Positions 1 through 12,505 of a stretch of DNA of 64,000 bases are shown here, in pieces. The DNA is from Tetracladium setigerum (Eukaryota > Ascomycota > Leotiomycetes > Helotiales). A program made the translations under genes and the position numbers. Position 1 is the first letter of the stretch. The number at the start of each line of letters is the position of its first letter. Under the pieces are notes generated by a model. That model was given only the letters and a program-made list of their open reading frames with translations, searched no databases and was not told where the DNA came from. The stretch lies in NCBI GenBank assembly GCA_031472005.1, contig PZJY01000006.1, positions 1,302,001-1,366,000 on the forward strand, written 5' to 3'.

Positions 1-584
1 GCAACATTGCCATGCAGCTATATTTAGTTAGCCCACGATTGCCAATCAGAGAGAAGTGGAACATACCCTGATACCATGTTCCTCATTCCACAAATTGAAC
101 GCTGTGATGGGAGGATGGTGGCTAACTTGCTCGGAGACCATCCTTGTAATGCCAGTTTCTGGATCCCTCCATGAACCTTCGAAGACCTCTCCCAAAAATG
201 GGTTAAGTGGTTTCATCTTCTTCTTCTTGCCATTCTCGTCTTTGCTGGCGTGTTGTTGTTTCAATGTGCTCAAGAACCATTTCATGACCAGCAGAGCACG
301 CTTTTCGGGACATGTTTCATGGGCAGGTGCAATGAAGACCGAGGGGTGTTCGCACCAGTAGGTAGAGAATTCGATGATGGATTGGGGGGAGAGCAGGAAA
401 GGGGGTGCAGTGAGCGAGGCGAGGTCTCCTTTGAATGTCGCTATAGACTATCGGCATTGCAGTCAGCACCTAGATCCGCCATTGTAGCTAATGAGAAGGA
501 AGGAGAACGACATACCTTGATAAAAGACAGCCAAGCATTCTTTTGCTGAGGTGGCACAGCCTTCTCATTCGCGAACTTCTCCAT
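1..584 (-). CDS. KES1: Oxysterol-binding protein Kes1/Osh4 family (partial, 3' end outside)
   Basis: Predicted exons on the minus strand are 516-584, 67-447 and 1-17 (continuing out of the window). Introns 448-515 and 18-66 have GTATGT donors and TAG acceptors, and phases agree. The peptide carries the hallmark EQVSHHPP motif of OSBP-related lipid transfer proteins and the conserved N-terminal blocks around SFIK-SIATFKGDL and APPFLLSP, followed by KPLNPFLGE. Known members are cytosolic and exchange sterol and PI4P between membranes; I infer the same role. The ATG at 584 is the first Met upstream of the conserved block. The frame stays open a little further upstream, and relatives often have a longer N-terminus, so an extra 5' exon is possible. 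Family assignment is firm, the exact start is not. Confidence 0.9.
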
Positions 585-1554
585 GATAACAATAGGAATA
601 CTCGAACAGATGGAAGTAAATGTCTCAAAAAGAAATGTTTCTATACTCGACTCAAAATATATCTTCAGTCAAAGCCAGGAAACAAAAAGATAAACAAAAT
701 AAATTTGCAAAATAAGAACGAACAACAGCAGGAGAAAGAGATACTTAACACCAACAACATCCCTCAAACAATCATGGAACGCCCCGCATTCGACGAACCC
801 CAGCCCGCCTGGATGCGACGAGTAGTGGGTTCGTCTCATGATCGGATTTCACCAGCTCCGCCAAATTGCTGGCATTTCGACCTCTCAGAAGTGTTTCTGA
901 AGTTCTGATACGCAAGATGCTTCGCATTCCGCTCGCATGTGAAGCCCCGGAAACATTTTAGCGGCTGCACGTGACCTCACCGGGACTTTTCTCGCATTCA
1001 TCGCAAACGAAACGTGGAGGCTCGAGGATCTTGAGGTCAAACCAGCGCATAGCGCATGTTTCAATTGGACGATTAGGGCTCTTGGAGATTGCGGATGTTG
1101 AGATTAGGTTTTTAGGACTCGGTAAGAACTTCTAAAATTGATTTTGTTCGGATGGATAAATTGATAATTGGGCATTTTGAGTGCTGTTGTATGGGTTGAT
1201 TTTGACAAGTAATACTGTAAGCTCAGGGATGGAGATATGACGAAATGCATGCGAATACGACGACGACAGAGATGCCAAATGAATGCGACGAATGCGTTGT
1301 TATTATTGAAGTAAAAGAATGTTGATGGTACAATCTAGGGTATCTAAAATACAATATTCCAAGCCAATGAAGAACCCATCCTGTGTCCGGACGCCTATTC
1401 GGAAATCACTCATCGACCACACTTCAAGACCAGGGGATTTCCTGTCCTGTAGAAGCATACCTGATCGATCAACCCAGTAGTAATACAATCCTCCAGAAGT
1501 CATCACCATCATTATCATTATCATCATTATCACCCATCCGTATCATCGTCAACA
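585..1554. other. Intergenic, no gene seen
   Basis: Upstream region of the oxysterol-binding protein gene and 3' flank of the next gene on the same strand. Short open frames here have no recognisable domain, splice pattern or codon signature. A small exon belonging to the lipid-transfer gene could hide in 600-800. Confidence 0.5.
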
Positions 1555-2142
1555 TCACTTCCAGTGACTGCCAATGTTCTCCGAAAACCCAACATCGCTC
1601 TGTCTCCTCCTCTCACAACTCTTCGCTCGATCCCCTTTCAACTCCTTCTCGGTATTCATTAGGCGAGTTTGCACCCACATGCGGTAGCTTTTGTCGTTCC
1701 TCACGCTCTCGCAGTTGAGCAAGTCTGTCAAGGTACACTTGATCTGTTCATTAACGGCCTTGAGCTTTCCCTCCTCTTCTTCAATCTCGCCGATGATACT
1801 CTCGTCAATGATGGCAGGTAGAGAGCTACGGCGTTTGATCATCTTTGGGCGAACGGGGTTGCCGGACAAGGACATGCCATTGCGGCGTCGATGATGGCGT
1901 GCTGGTGCTAGAGGGAGGAATCTGGGCGATGGTGATTCGGGTGAAGAGGAGAGAGAGGAGTCGTCGGATGACGAGTTTGAACGAGAAGATGATCGTTCTG
2001 GTGATCGAGAGGGGGTGTTGGGGAGCGATGTTGTGATTTGAGTGAGGTGTTTTTGAAGGGCGTCGTGTTGAGAGTGGAGGAGAAGATATTTCTGAAGAGC
2101 GAATGCTCGTTCGGGAGATTTGCTTTGTCCTGGATTCATCAT
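1555..2142 (-). CDS. Hypothetical protein, Ser-rich with basic and coiled segments
   Basis: Uninterrupted 195-codon frame. The N-terminal ~45 residues are helix-prone and Gln/Leu/His-rich. Residues ~45-75 are a Ser/Pro/Arg-rich low-complexity stretch with repeated SPE(R/S) motifs, followed by a basic patch (HHRRRN, KMIKRRSS). From ~residue 115 an acidic helix (EIEEEEGKLKAVNEQ) leads into a C-terminal region with MWVQTRLMNTEKELKG. The layout suggests a small phosphorylatable nuclear or cytoskeletal protein, but no domain is recognised. The mix of low complexity and a charged helix looks like a genuine fungal protein rather than a chance frame. An upstream exon is not excluded. Confidence 0.7.
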   Translation of the reverse strand: MMNPGQSKSPERAFALQKYLLLHSQHDALQKHLTQITTSLPNTPSRSPERSSSRSNSSSDDSSLSSSPESPSPRFLPLAPARHHRRRNGMSLSGNPVRPKMIKRRSSLPAIIDESIIGEIEEEEGKLKAVNEQIKCTLTDLLNCESVRNDKSYRMWVQTRLMNTEKELKGDRAKSCERRRQSDVGFSENIGSHWK

Positions 2143-5100
2143 GTTGATGTTTCTGACTTTTGAGTATGGGGATTTGGTAAGGTGTGGTGGGTTGTGGTGT
2201 ATTCGTGTTTCGTTTTGTTGAGTTGACCTTCAGTAGCTTTTATCCTCAGCACTGGCAAGCTCATGGGTGGTAGGTTGGAAGATGAAGCTGTACTTGTACG
2301 ACGGATCAAGTTCTTTCTTTTTTATGGCTGGAAATTATCGAGGAAATGGGGACAAAGGCAAGTACTTGTATTCATTCCTTCCCCCCTCCCACAGCGTCGT
2401 CATTTTGTGCTCACTAGGAGTTTGCTCCCATACTTTGCACTGGAGCCCCATCTAGACTCTGCAGCAGGGCTGGCCAATATGCAGAGAGTTCCGCTTCCAT
2501 GATTCAAAGGCTAATCCCCACCAACCTAAAGCTGGGACCGAAGATCTTAACCAGCTCACTTCCTCCAATGGGAAAGCATTTCACTCTTCCAAGTATAGAT
2601 CGAAGTCAAAAGCCTGCCGCTAACCGTGCGATCAGGACAGCTGTGGCTGGTGACGTTGCGCGATGGAAGCCGATGAGCTAACGCCACACATACGTAGTTG
2701 TCTTAAGCAACGAAAGCAGGGTCTTTCACAACCCAACCAACCAACCACAAGATACAAGGGTGGATGTCTCGTTTCACAAATTGAAGGAGCAAATGCAACA
2801 GGCTCGGATCTGCGGGGCCGAAACGAATCAGCCATGATGGAAGAAGGTGGTAAGACAACTATTTTTTGCCAAGCATCGATCTTCCCAACGGCACAGAGGA
2901 AAACTGGAGTGTTTGCGACGCGTTTTCTCTGGGCCACAATCGCCTTGTCTTGTGTGATCGAGATCGAGATGTATTTAGGTAAAAAAGAGATGGCAAACCT
3001 GCTTTGCCATGTTTTTCTTTTAAGCGGGGAACCATCCACTGGAAGGATTTTATTATGTTCCGGAGCTCGAGCTCCTGCAGTCCCGAAAAGAAACAAAGCA
3101 TGCAGGAAATCATGAGAGGATCGATCATGAGAGCACTTTCGTCACTTCATCCACAATTTGATAGAATATTATTCTCGGTTCCACTTAGATTATCATTCCA
3201 TGACTTCTTTTCAGTAACATGAACGATCCTCATGACGGACATTTTGTACCGTCTTTGTAGCCTCTGGTGGTAGAATGACTTGGGATTTCTGAATGGCAAC
3301 GATGGGTTATGGTTAAATGGACCCTCGCTTAATTAGTAAATTGAAAGGCGATCTTTCTTGATCGCAACGTCAACGTTGTCGGAGGCTTCTCCGTGAACGA
3401 TGCAGCCAAGAGCCTATGTCAAGCCTATGTCAAGCCTAACATCCTTTCTGATTTTGTTCTTTGGAAATAACCCATTCAATCACTCCCCAGTTGACTCTCT
3501 AGAACTCTTGTCAGCCATTTCGCTGGCCGAGTGGGAAAGAAAAAGGAATTCGGAAGTTGGTTTGCGAATAGTAAAATGCAACTAACCGATTGATCGGCAC
3601 GATAACAAGTCTGATACAGTGATACAGATGACTATCTTGACCTACAATGCTGGTAGAACCAAAAATGACGACTTTTTGAGGTCTTCATGGGATATGAGCA
3701 TGTGAACCCTCGTTTGACCAGACTGTCAGACGTGCTTGGAGCACTGGTAGTCTAAGATATTGCGACATACACGTTCTCTTCTACAGAGATTCGGCCCCAT
3801 GAATCGTAATCTGAAGTATGTGAAGCTTTTGGGCGTCATTTTGTCTGACCCTTCAGTAGCTTTTGGGTCCCGGCGTGCGCCATCCTGGATGTCAAGAGAC
3901 TGACTTGGTCTTGAGATCCAAGTTTCGGAGACCTAAATCACTCAATCATTCTTTCTTAACCCTTGAAAGAGAATTAAGAGTAGCTTATGTTCCAATGCTC
4001 CATTGCAGCAAGCATTTGTTACAATGGGCACGAATCTTCTCGCGGAAAGCCAAGACTGTGAAATCCAAAGTGCCAAGCCTCACACCGAAAGAACCAAGCT
4101 GTCAGAGAAAGGTCAAGATAGTATGGAGTAAAGAGATATTCAAAATGGCGTAGACAGAATTATCCGTTTGAGGATTGTGTAGATTTATCTGTAGTGCCAA
4201 GATGTTGTGGGGCAATGGAATGGTGCTTGCAAATAGTATTTCATGAACAGCCGAGGCAAAATATGGCTTGCCGAGTCGATATTGTGACGATGATTGAAAT
4301 GATTTGGTTTTTGTGAGTTGACAAGTGAGTATTGACGCCGTTCTATCGAAGAAGGATTGGGGCTATTGAGTCTGGATGGGAGAAGCGCAGGGACAGTACT
4401 ATTCGAGTATATTAACTGCATTCACATTTGACATTTACACAGCTGATCAATATCGAAAATAGATAAAATAAGCTTAATATGACTCATGCCATCCTTTAGT
4501 TCTAAGTTTGAACCTTCAAGAAGATGCAAAATTTCCCCAAAAAAATTGATGCTGTTGCCAAGACTTAATGCAGACGTATTTCAGATAGCAGAACTTTCTT
4601 TTCAATGTAAACGGAGCCAGAATAGCTCGCATCTCCGGAGAGCCGCAGGATCCAGAAGAAATGCCCAAGAGGGTAATTTTGACTGTGCAAGATTGACATG
4701 AGATGAAGCCAAGTCACCGAAAGCCAAGAAATGTTTCCTACATTCAGAGTTGAAGCGAACGACGGAACTTTGTCTGGCACAGCAATATGAACTCAATCGC
4801 AACACAATTGGTTCGCTAGTCTCTCGTTCCTTCCCTAAGATGAATAATAATGCAGGAATGATGTCTTCTCACTTCGACCTGGAGTGCTGCCTTCAACTGG
4901 GCGTGGAATCGCATCAGGAAGTCAGCAAACGATGGTGGCCTCCTTCTTCAACAAAAGTGATAAGCTCTTACTTTGAAGTGGAGAGTTGGACGATACTTCT
5001 TTAGAAAGTTTCAATTGCAATACTGGAAGTTGAAGTTGAAGTTGAAGTTGAAGTTGAAGTTGAGAGACATTGTTATTGTACTCGCAACGTATTGTTCAGG

Positions 5101-5332
5101 AAGTGACATCTCGCTTAACTTCCTATTGTCAACAACACCACTAAAGACTGTCCAAATTACAATAGAAACTCAACAGTACGTTGTCAAACAATTGATAACT
5201 AGTATAGAATCAATGTATATATATTCCTGAATTCCTTGTGCCCTCCCCTTCCTCCCTTCTCTTTCTTCAAGCAAACGATACTCCTACAGCCCACCACCAA
5301 GTAACCACAACTCACCACCTACAACTTCCAAA
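2143..5332. other. Long intergenic region with one microsatellite
   Basis: About 3.2 kb with only short frames on both strands and no recognisable domain. Near 3411-3436 an 11-base unit (AAGCCTATGTC) is duplicated in tandem. A perfect hexanucleotide array lies at 5026-5062. The last ~60 bases are the C/T-rich leader of the next gene. Confidence 0.5.
5026..5062 (+). repeat. (GAAGTT)n microsatellite
   Basis: Six consecutive, essentially perfect copies of a 6-base GAAGTT unit. It lies about 270 bases upstream of the small gene at 5333 and is outside any coding frame that I support. Confidence 0.9.
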
Positions 5333-5694
5333 ATGAGCTATCGTCCAAATACGAATACCGGGCGCAAATACAGCCAATTGGAGCCAAGTTCAACCCCGAA
5401 CACGCCGCTCCCAGACGCGCCTGCGAGCTTTGGATTTTTCAACATGGAAATGCTTATCGAGGCTTTTGAAGCTGCCGATCAATTTGCCAACACGAGAAGT
5501 TCGAACCCAGAGCTTCCAGATTCGGAACTACTAGACGAGCGATTCGATTGTGAGTACAAAGACCCCGAATTGAGAAACCTCTCAAAAATCCTATAGCTAA
5601 TGTTTTGTTTTTAGATTTGGGAGCGTTCGTTGGCGTTGGTGTAGAGCGTAGTCACGTTACCGACGACAGTTGGCGAACTAGCACCTCCAAATAA
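5333..5694 (+). CDS. Small hypothetical protein (98 aa, two exons)
   Basis: Exon 1 is 5333-5549 and exon 2 is 5615-5694; the intron 5550-5614 has a GTGAGT donor, a GCTAA branch-like site and a TTTTTAG acceptor. The protein is 98 residues, acidic in the middle (ELPDSELLDERFD), with no signal peptide, membrane segment or cysteine. A C/T-rich leader precedes the ATG with a clean AAAATG context. Its stop lies only 84 bases before the ATG of the large coilin-like gene on the same strand, so the two could share a transcript or the first could influence the second. No family is recognised. Confidence 0.65.
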
Positions 5695-5778
5695 ATCTGC
5701 CCCACCGCGTCGCGTCCCCCATTTAATTCAACAGTCGCCCGTGCCACCAACAAACCACATTCTTCACGATTTACCAAC

Positions 5779-8700
5779 ATGAGGCTCCGATTGACTGTTC
5801 GGCGTCATAGCCTCCCGGAAACAACAGTTATTTGGATCGTCGAAACAACTCCATCGCCAACCATTGCAGAGCTTCTCGAGTCTGTCAATGAGTCTGTTCC
5901 GATTGAATCAGAAGAATGGGGATTTGAAGATTACGCGGTGGAATTGAAGGGGAATGGTGGAAGCAGTTACGAGTGTTTACATTATCAGTTGGTGAGCAAG
6001 GTTTTTAAGGAAGATGACGAGGTGATGTAAGTTTCCCCGTTTTCTTGACTTCACCCAGCAGAATTTTGGCTGATGCTTTTGTATAGTATTCGGCCCCTCC
6101 TCACACAGGATATTCGAACGAGAAAGAGATCTGGCCGGCACCAGATCTCTGCAGATGGCTACCGCTTGTATGATGGTCTTGCATATGGAAAGACGCTCAC
6201 CAGAGCTCTTGCAAATCGACCAGGAATCAAAATCCCCCCAAGAAAGAGACGAAGAGTTACGTACCACGAAGATGAGGATGCAGACGATTCATATGGAGAG
6301 GAGAGTGTAGCAACAGCTTTGGAGCAGAAACCTGTATCTGAATTGGGAGATAGCAATAAACAACTTGTACTTCACGCAGAATTTGACGATGATGATGAGG
6401 ATGATGACGATGAGGACGACGATGAAGATTTTGCTCCCACCGCAGATGACGATGGAGAGGCAGACATAGCATCCATTCTATCCGGAAAAGATAGTGATGC
6501 GGACGAAGAGTTAGAGAGCTCCAGCGACGAAGAGCAAGAGCAACAACAAACCCCCGACATCCAACCTGATGAGGCCAATACCTCCTTAAATGCAGAAGAT
6601 CAACGCACACTCGATGATATTCTGGACGAAGCGACTCGAACTAAGGTTCTCAAATTACACTCTGCGTTTCCTACTTCACCCCTGGCTGTGTGCAACTACA
6701 TCCTTATTGGAACTGATGGCGATCTGGATGGTGCCTATGAGGCGATGTTCCCAGGCTTTGTGGCTGTCAAGCCCAAAAGCGAGATTATTGGAATATTGGA
6801 AAGTTCGAAGAAGGCATCTGTGTCGAGGACCCGTTCAAAGCCAAAGAATGCGTCGGCCGTGGAATCAGAGAGCGAGGATCAGCCGGAACTCGAGAGTCTG
6901 TCTGTGCCGAAGACACGATCAAAGTTTCGGAAGTCTTCACGACGACATCTAAAAGCCGAGACTTTCATCACTCACGAGGAATTGCCGACATCTGATACAA
7001 ACACAAGACGAAATCGGAAATCTCGAGCAAAGCCAGAGCCTGAGCCCGAGCCCAAGTCGGAGCTAGCAGATGTGGATGATGCTGAAGAAAATGAGAAAGA
7101 CGACGACGAAGAAAGCGAGGAAGAGAACGAGGAAGAAGAGGAAGTTGATTCCAATACCAAATACTATGATCAAAACGGATTTCCTCCAGGTTCTCTTGGA
7201 TCTTTCAAACGAGGCAAACTTACAACATTTGAGCCCGAATTGACAAATGCTTTGTCAAGTCGTCCCGTCTCGAGACATTCGGATTCCATTGTCAGCAATA
7301 AGAGCATCCACTCTGCCATCCACGAACCTGTACCATCTGCTCTCACATCAACACCGTCCATCCATCTAGAAGACGAAGGAGATCATGGCGATTCGAGTGA
7401 AGACTCTAGTGAAGACTTCAGACAAGCCACTAGCAGTAGCGAAGACAGCGATAGTAGTGATTCCGACTCTTCTGAGTCTGATGTTCCGCAAAGCACCAAC
7501 GCATCGAATCTTGCACATCCTACTTACAACGACTCCTCCAGTGACTCCTCTAGCGACTCCTCTAGCGACTCATCCAGTGACTCTTCCAGTGACGATGATG
7601 CTCCCGAAGAGGCATCCAGTAAACAACCTGTCCCGGTACCCTCGATTGCACATTCCACAAGCTCCCCTCCACTGAAGGTTGCCGAGTCTGTTGAAAAGCA
7701 GGTACAGTCACAACCTGGCAAAGGTCTGCAGGCAACTCAGAAAAGGAATCTACGACGAAAGAATGGCCAGATACTAGCACGATACAAGGCAAAGGGCATT
7801 CTTCCTGCTGATATAACTGCCAGAGAATTTCGCCAGCTAGGTGACATTACCATGGACACGTCCCCTGAAGAAGCACTGGCTGCATTGAGTAAAGTGAGAG
7901 CCTTGCAGCTAGTGTCTGATCAAGAGGGTACTAGGGACCGGGGTTCAGGGAAAGCGGACGACTTCGAACAACGAAGAAATGAGTTACTGGCGTCGCTTGC
8001 CGCTGGCGGTATTGAGGTTGGGTCTTTTGTGCCAGAAGCTTCGAAGGGAATGGTTCAACAAGATTCTGCGCCAGAAAGCTTCACGAAAGACAAATCCGTT
8101 GAAATGACCGATTCACAAGTAGAGGCCAAAGACCCCTCAATTGAGCCCTCTTTCGTCGCAGAAACGTCACAAATTGATGTGGATGAGATAATTCATCCTT
8201 CGGAAGACAACCTCCCACCTGCTACTTCGGACTTACATTCTGTTGATACGGCAGCCCAGTCTCCGCAACCTCAATCTGCATCAGCGCAGTCTGCTGAATC
8301 CATCTCAACTCGGCGAACCAAACTAGACATGGGTGCCACCGGGAGATTGCTGTTTGGCGCTTTGGGCATCAAAAATCCGAAATCTCAAGAGGATAAAGAC
8401 AATATACGGAAAAATCTTATGAAGGGCATTCGACCAATAATGACTACGAAAGAAGTGGAGAACCCTATCCTTGAGAATGCAGACGAAGACGAGGATCCGG
8501 AGGCCTGGAGAGAAAAGATCAATTACAGAGCTGTGGAGTGCGTTCATGAAGGGATCGAATTGAGTGAGCCGCCATTTCCATTTGTACAAAGATGGGATCC
8601 TCAGCAACAAAACCCATGGAGAGGAAACAAGCGCAAGAAGAGCCAAGCCGACCAGTCTAACTACAAAGATGATACCCGAGCGTCGAAGAAACAAAAGAGC

Positions 8701-11700
8701 CGGAGCGGAAAACACAGTTATCAAGAAGAACAGGAATGCTTGGACGAATCCTACCAGCCAAGCTACGTGGAAGACTCTTTTGTCAGCAGCCTCAATGATC
8801 CTAGCCAATCTGGCCCAAGAAGTGAGGATGTGAACGATGAGATCAGCCAGCAACTTATGAATGATATCAATCCAGTCGATGGCCCAGACGACTTAGAACC
8901 TCTTCCAGAAGACCCTGCTTCACTTCCAAATCTCGAAGAAGGAAAATCCCAAGTGGGCATGACGATTGCTTTCAAGATCTTAGACTGCTCAGCTGAGACC
9001 AGATGGCAACCACAATTGAGTAGTTATCGTACAGCAATTGTGATTGCAATACAGGACAATGGCGAGCTTCACCTATCACTGGCCAAAAGGGACCGCAAGA
9101 AGAAGAATTATGATGATGTTACGGGAGAGAGGGTATTCACCAAATTCGAGATGGCCGACTTAGAGGACGAGGACGAGGATGACGGAACAGTTTATCTTAT
9201 GTTCAATGAGCTGTGTGAAGCCAAAATTGTTCTGGAAGCCCCCGCGGACCTCAAAATCGACGTAGTTATGGATGAGACATTTCAGGGTAATGACTTCCCT
9301 CCTCTTCCCAATTCAGTTGCACTGAGCAACTACGAGCAAACGCAGGATGATGCTCAAGATGACCCACAGGAAAAAGCCCCGGAAGAACAATACTCTCACG
9401 TTCCTGAAACCCCTCTTCAGTCTGATGTTCCTGGCCCAGAAGCGCATATCGGCATCTCCAAGACTCCCACCAAATCCGATACGCAAATTTCTCCCGAAGC
9501 GGTTGTCGACTATGTCATTAGTGCCTCTACTCCGTCCAAGGCTCCAACCCCGCCAAAGCAAGATCTAGGAGATACCACTGCATCACCTGTTTATTCTGAT
9601 GCCCCAGATCTAGAACAGACCGAAGGAGATATAGACGCGACTCCCACTCAATCTTCGAGCCATAAACAACCTGAAGACGTTGAGGTTTTTCATGAAGCTC
9701 AACAGGAGCTACAAACCGAAGAAAGCGACAATCCTTCTTCTCAAAACCCCACCCCAGTTGCCTTTGCCGTTGAAGCCTCTGCGCCATCTCTGTCGCTCGG
9801 GGAAGAGGTCGCCATTGAAAACATTCTCCCAGAACCGATTTCGGAAGAAAACAGACGAGAAATTTCTCACTTGATTACAGATGCTGGCTTCAGATCAAGC
9901 ATTCCTTCTTCTATAACGAGAGATATGCGTCCAAACGACATGGAAACCCCAGGTGATGCAGCAGTCTTCGAAAAATTACTGAATGATATAGAACCTGTCT
10001 GTAGTTCACAAGTTTACTCTCCTAAGTTTGATGGCTTTGGCTCCAGTTCCCCAGCACAAAAATATCCCGCTCCGCCAAATGACTTACACACCAAGGAGGG
10101 CCTTCCTTGCGTATGGATCCAAGTCAGTCAAGTTGGGTTACTGTTGACGAGCCTCCTTCATCCCAGCCCCCCACACTTCCAACGGAAATCGAGCAACAGG
10201 ATTCTCAGGATTGGCAAACCGAGACGGAGGATTCGCCATCAAGCTCACCTGTTAGAAAATCAGCAAGACTTGGTCCAGCCAAGCCACATATTCGGACCAG
10301 AGTACCAATTGCAAATGCACAAGCCGCATGGGAGCAATTGGCAGGGACAAGACCCAAATCGACCCCGCCTGTAGCGACAACTACATCTTCCCCGGGACCG
10401 GAGCCACTCACAGAGGACAACAATGTCACCCCAGTTCCATACCCAGGGCTGGTCACGCAGTCTTCTTTCAATAGCCAGCTGGCTGATTGTGGCCGACAAC
10501 CCGACTCTGAATATGATGACAATGCACTTTCAGATGACAGCCATAGGTTGGATATTGAAGGTGATATTATTTCCCGTGAAGCATCTGTTGTCAGTAGCGT
10601 TGTCATTGCCGAGCCCGGGTCCGAGCCAGAACCAGTACCAGTACCTCTAGTCACTCGCCGATTACCATCAAAATCACCAATTTCTGCTCGGATTGAAGCT
10701 TTGCTCAAGTCGTCAGCAAAACAAACCCCTAGAATCTCTCCTGTCCCAGAAAATACTCCATCCCCGGAAGAACGTTTCCCATGCGCTTCGCCGCGACGAA
10801 GCAAGGTTACAATGACGAGATCTCCAACACCAAAGGAGACTTCTACTCCAGAAGCTCTTCCTATTATAGAAGATGACCCGCCTTCCGAAGAAGCCCTTTC
10901 GCTCAATAGATCTCCTGTTCTGGAGCAAGATTCTATCACTGAAAAGGCTGCGACGCCTAAGAGATCCCCCGTTCGCGAAGCTTCTGTTATTGAACGAGCT
11001 GTGTTGCCCAAGAGCTCTCTCGTCCTTGAGAAAGCTCCTGCAGCGATCAAGAAAGCCACACCGGAAGAGCAACCTGCAGCAAATTCGGTGCAGAAGTCTC
11101 CACCAGTGCAGCTTGACTCCGAAGACGAGTTTCCGTCCATTGAAACACTGTTGTCGCAGTCTCAAAGAAATCTGAAGGTCGAGAAAATGACACCGACTAT
11201 TTCGTCGCAGACCAAGCACAAGGTTTTAGGCAAAAAGAGAGCCTTTAGTTTCGATGGTGCTTCCACTGAACCCGATTTGGCTGATGATTATTCATCTCAA
11301 CAACATTTCCCAGCCTCGCAACCTCAAGCTTCTCGCAAGCCGTCTTCGAACAGCCCATTCACTTATGGTCGTAACTCCCGCCCTTCAGCTTCTCAGCCTG
11401 GCCATTCAGAGTCCCGAACGATTAAGACTCGAGATTCGCAGCCGCCAGCATCTCAGTCGCGTTTGTCTGCCATTCCATCAGGGAGTCAAGTAATAGACCT
11501 CTCTCTGTCCTCGAGTGATGTTGAGCCTGATAGACATCAGCCAGCGGAGGAGTCTGATGATGAGCCGGCAGTTTTCAAAACCTACGATTTAGACGACGAA
11601 CCAGAAATTTGGGGCGCGAAGAAGAAGAAGAGCTCGGGCGTTGGAATGGATACTAAAAAGGTGGCGGGGAATGGGTTTAAAAATCCACCCCAATCTTCGG

Positions 11701-11738
11701 CCAAGGCACAGAATCGGAGGAAGACAAACAATTATTGA
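5779..11738 (+). CDS. Large acidic coilin-like nuclear protein (1947 aa)
   Basis: Exons 5779-6026, 6087-10110 and 10167-11738 join in phase to 1947 residues. The first intron has GTAAGT/TAG. The second, 10111-10166, has GTATGG and a strong CCTCCTTCATCCCAG acceptor, and it resolves the frame change there. Residues 1-110 begin MRLRLTVRRHSLPE, resembling the ubiquitin-like N-terminus of coilin. RKRRRV (135-140) is a likely nuclear localisation signal. Residues 258-310 look like a small CUE/UBA-type helical domain. Long Asp/Glu and Ser/Asp tracts follow. Residues 1036-1135 (VGMTIAFKILDC, then QLSSYRTAIV) match the pattern of coilin's atypical Tudor domain (IAFKLLEL, then SDYKEGRV). The C-terminal ~800 residues are Ser/Pro-rich with repeated RSPV-type motifs. 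Coilin scaffolds Cajal bodies that process snRNPs; that function is inferred here. Gene reality is near certain, homology is a hypothesis. Confidence 0.85.
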
Positions 11739-12505
11739 TTGTGTATATAATAAGTGTATAAGGCGTGTTTTGTCGGAGTGTAAATAGTGGATTCAGGATG
11801 GTGTGGTTAGCATCGATTCGTTTCTTCTTTCCTTTTTTTCGTTTGCTTCTTAGCATAGCTCCGATCGTAGATAACTAATACAATTCCGGTGAGATCTTTA
11901 TCTTCCTCTAACCAAGACTTTCTCTCCTCATGGAATGTGTTGGATCTGAGACGATTTGATGTTTGTTTCATGTTTCCTCGTGATCGATAATTTGATTGGC
12001 TGGTCTTGGTCACCAGTCCTCGGCACAAACCTGCAGTCTAGAAACATCTCGAGCACTGGTCCCAACCCAGCGACAGAAAGGAAATCGGTGTGTGCACCTA
12101 GTGTTGATTGCTTCTCAAGATCCTTGGAGGAATCTTGTTGTCCATTCATTTTAATCGATCAAGTGATCGATACACAAGCCTGATCCGAGTAACTAAGCTG
12201 TAAAGTCTGAATCCTTTTCCTCCTCCTTTGTCTCTTCACATTCTTTTTCATTCGAAGCAAAGACAAGAGCTGGCTCAACTTGATACATACTTTCGTGAAT
12301 AACTCTTTTCATTTTCAATACATGTTTTCTCCCATCTCTTATTCAGTATTTAATCAACTATTTTATCGGATTATACGCATCATTTACTTCCTCACAGAAT
12401 CTCGAAGTTCAAGCAAACCGATATTCTCCTTCTCCACAGACTTTCAAGAAATTAATCTACCTTTTCGAATCATCTCAAGTTCTCCTTGAGAAAGGCCTCG
12501 CCACG
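11739..12505. other. Intergenic / leader region
   Basis: 3' flank of the coilin-like gene followed by a C/T- and A-rich stretch (12200-12505) that reads like the promoter and 5' leader of the secreted-protein gene. No independent gene seen. Confidence 0.5.

Noticed and set aside
8323..8853. 176-codon minus-strand frame rich in hydrophobic residues
   Set aside because: Lies wholly inside the coilin-like exon with no splice or motif support; shadow frame.
10205..11140. 311-codon open frame on the minus strand
   Set aside because: Antisense shadow of the Ser/Pro-rich third exon of the coilin-like gene; low-complexity coding sequence leaves the opposite strand open.
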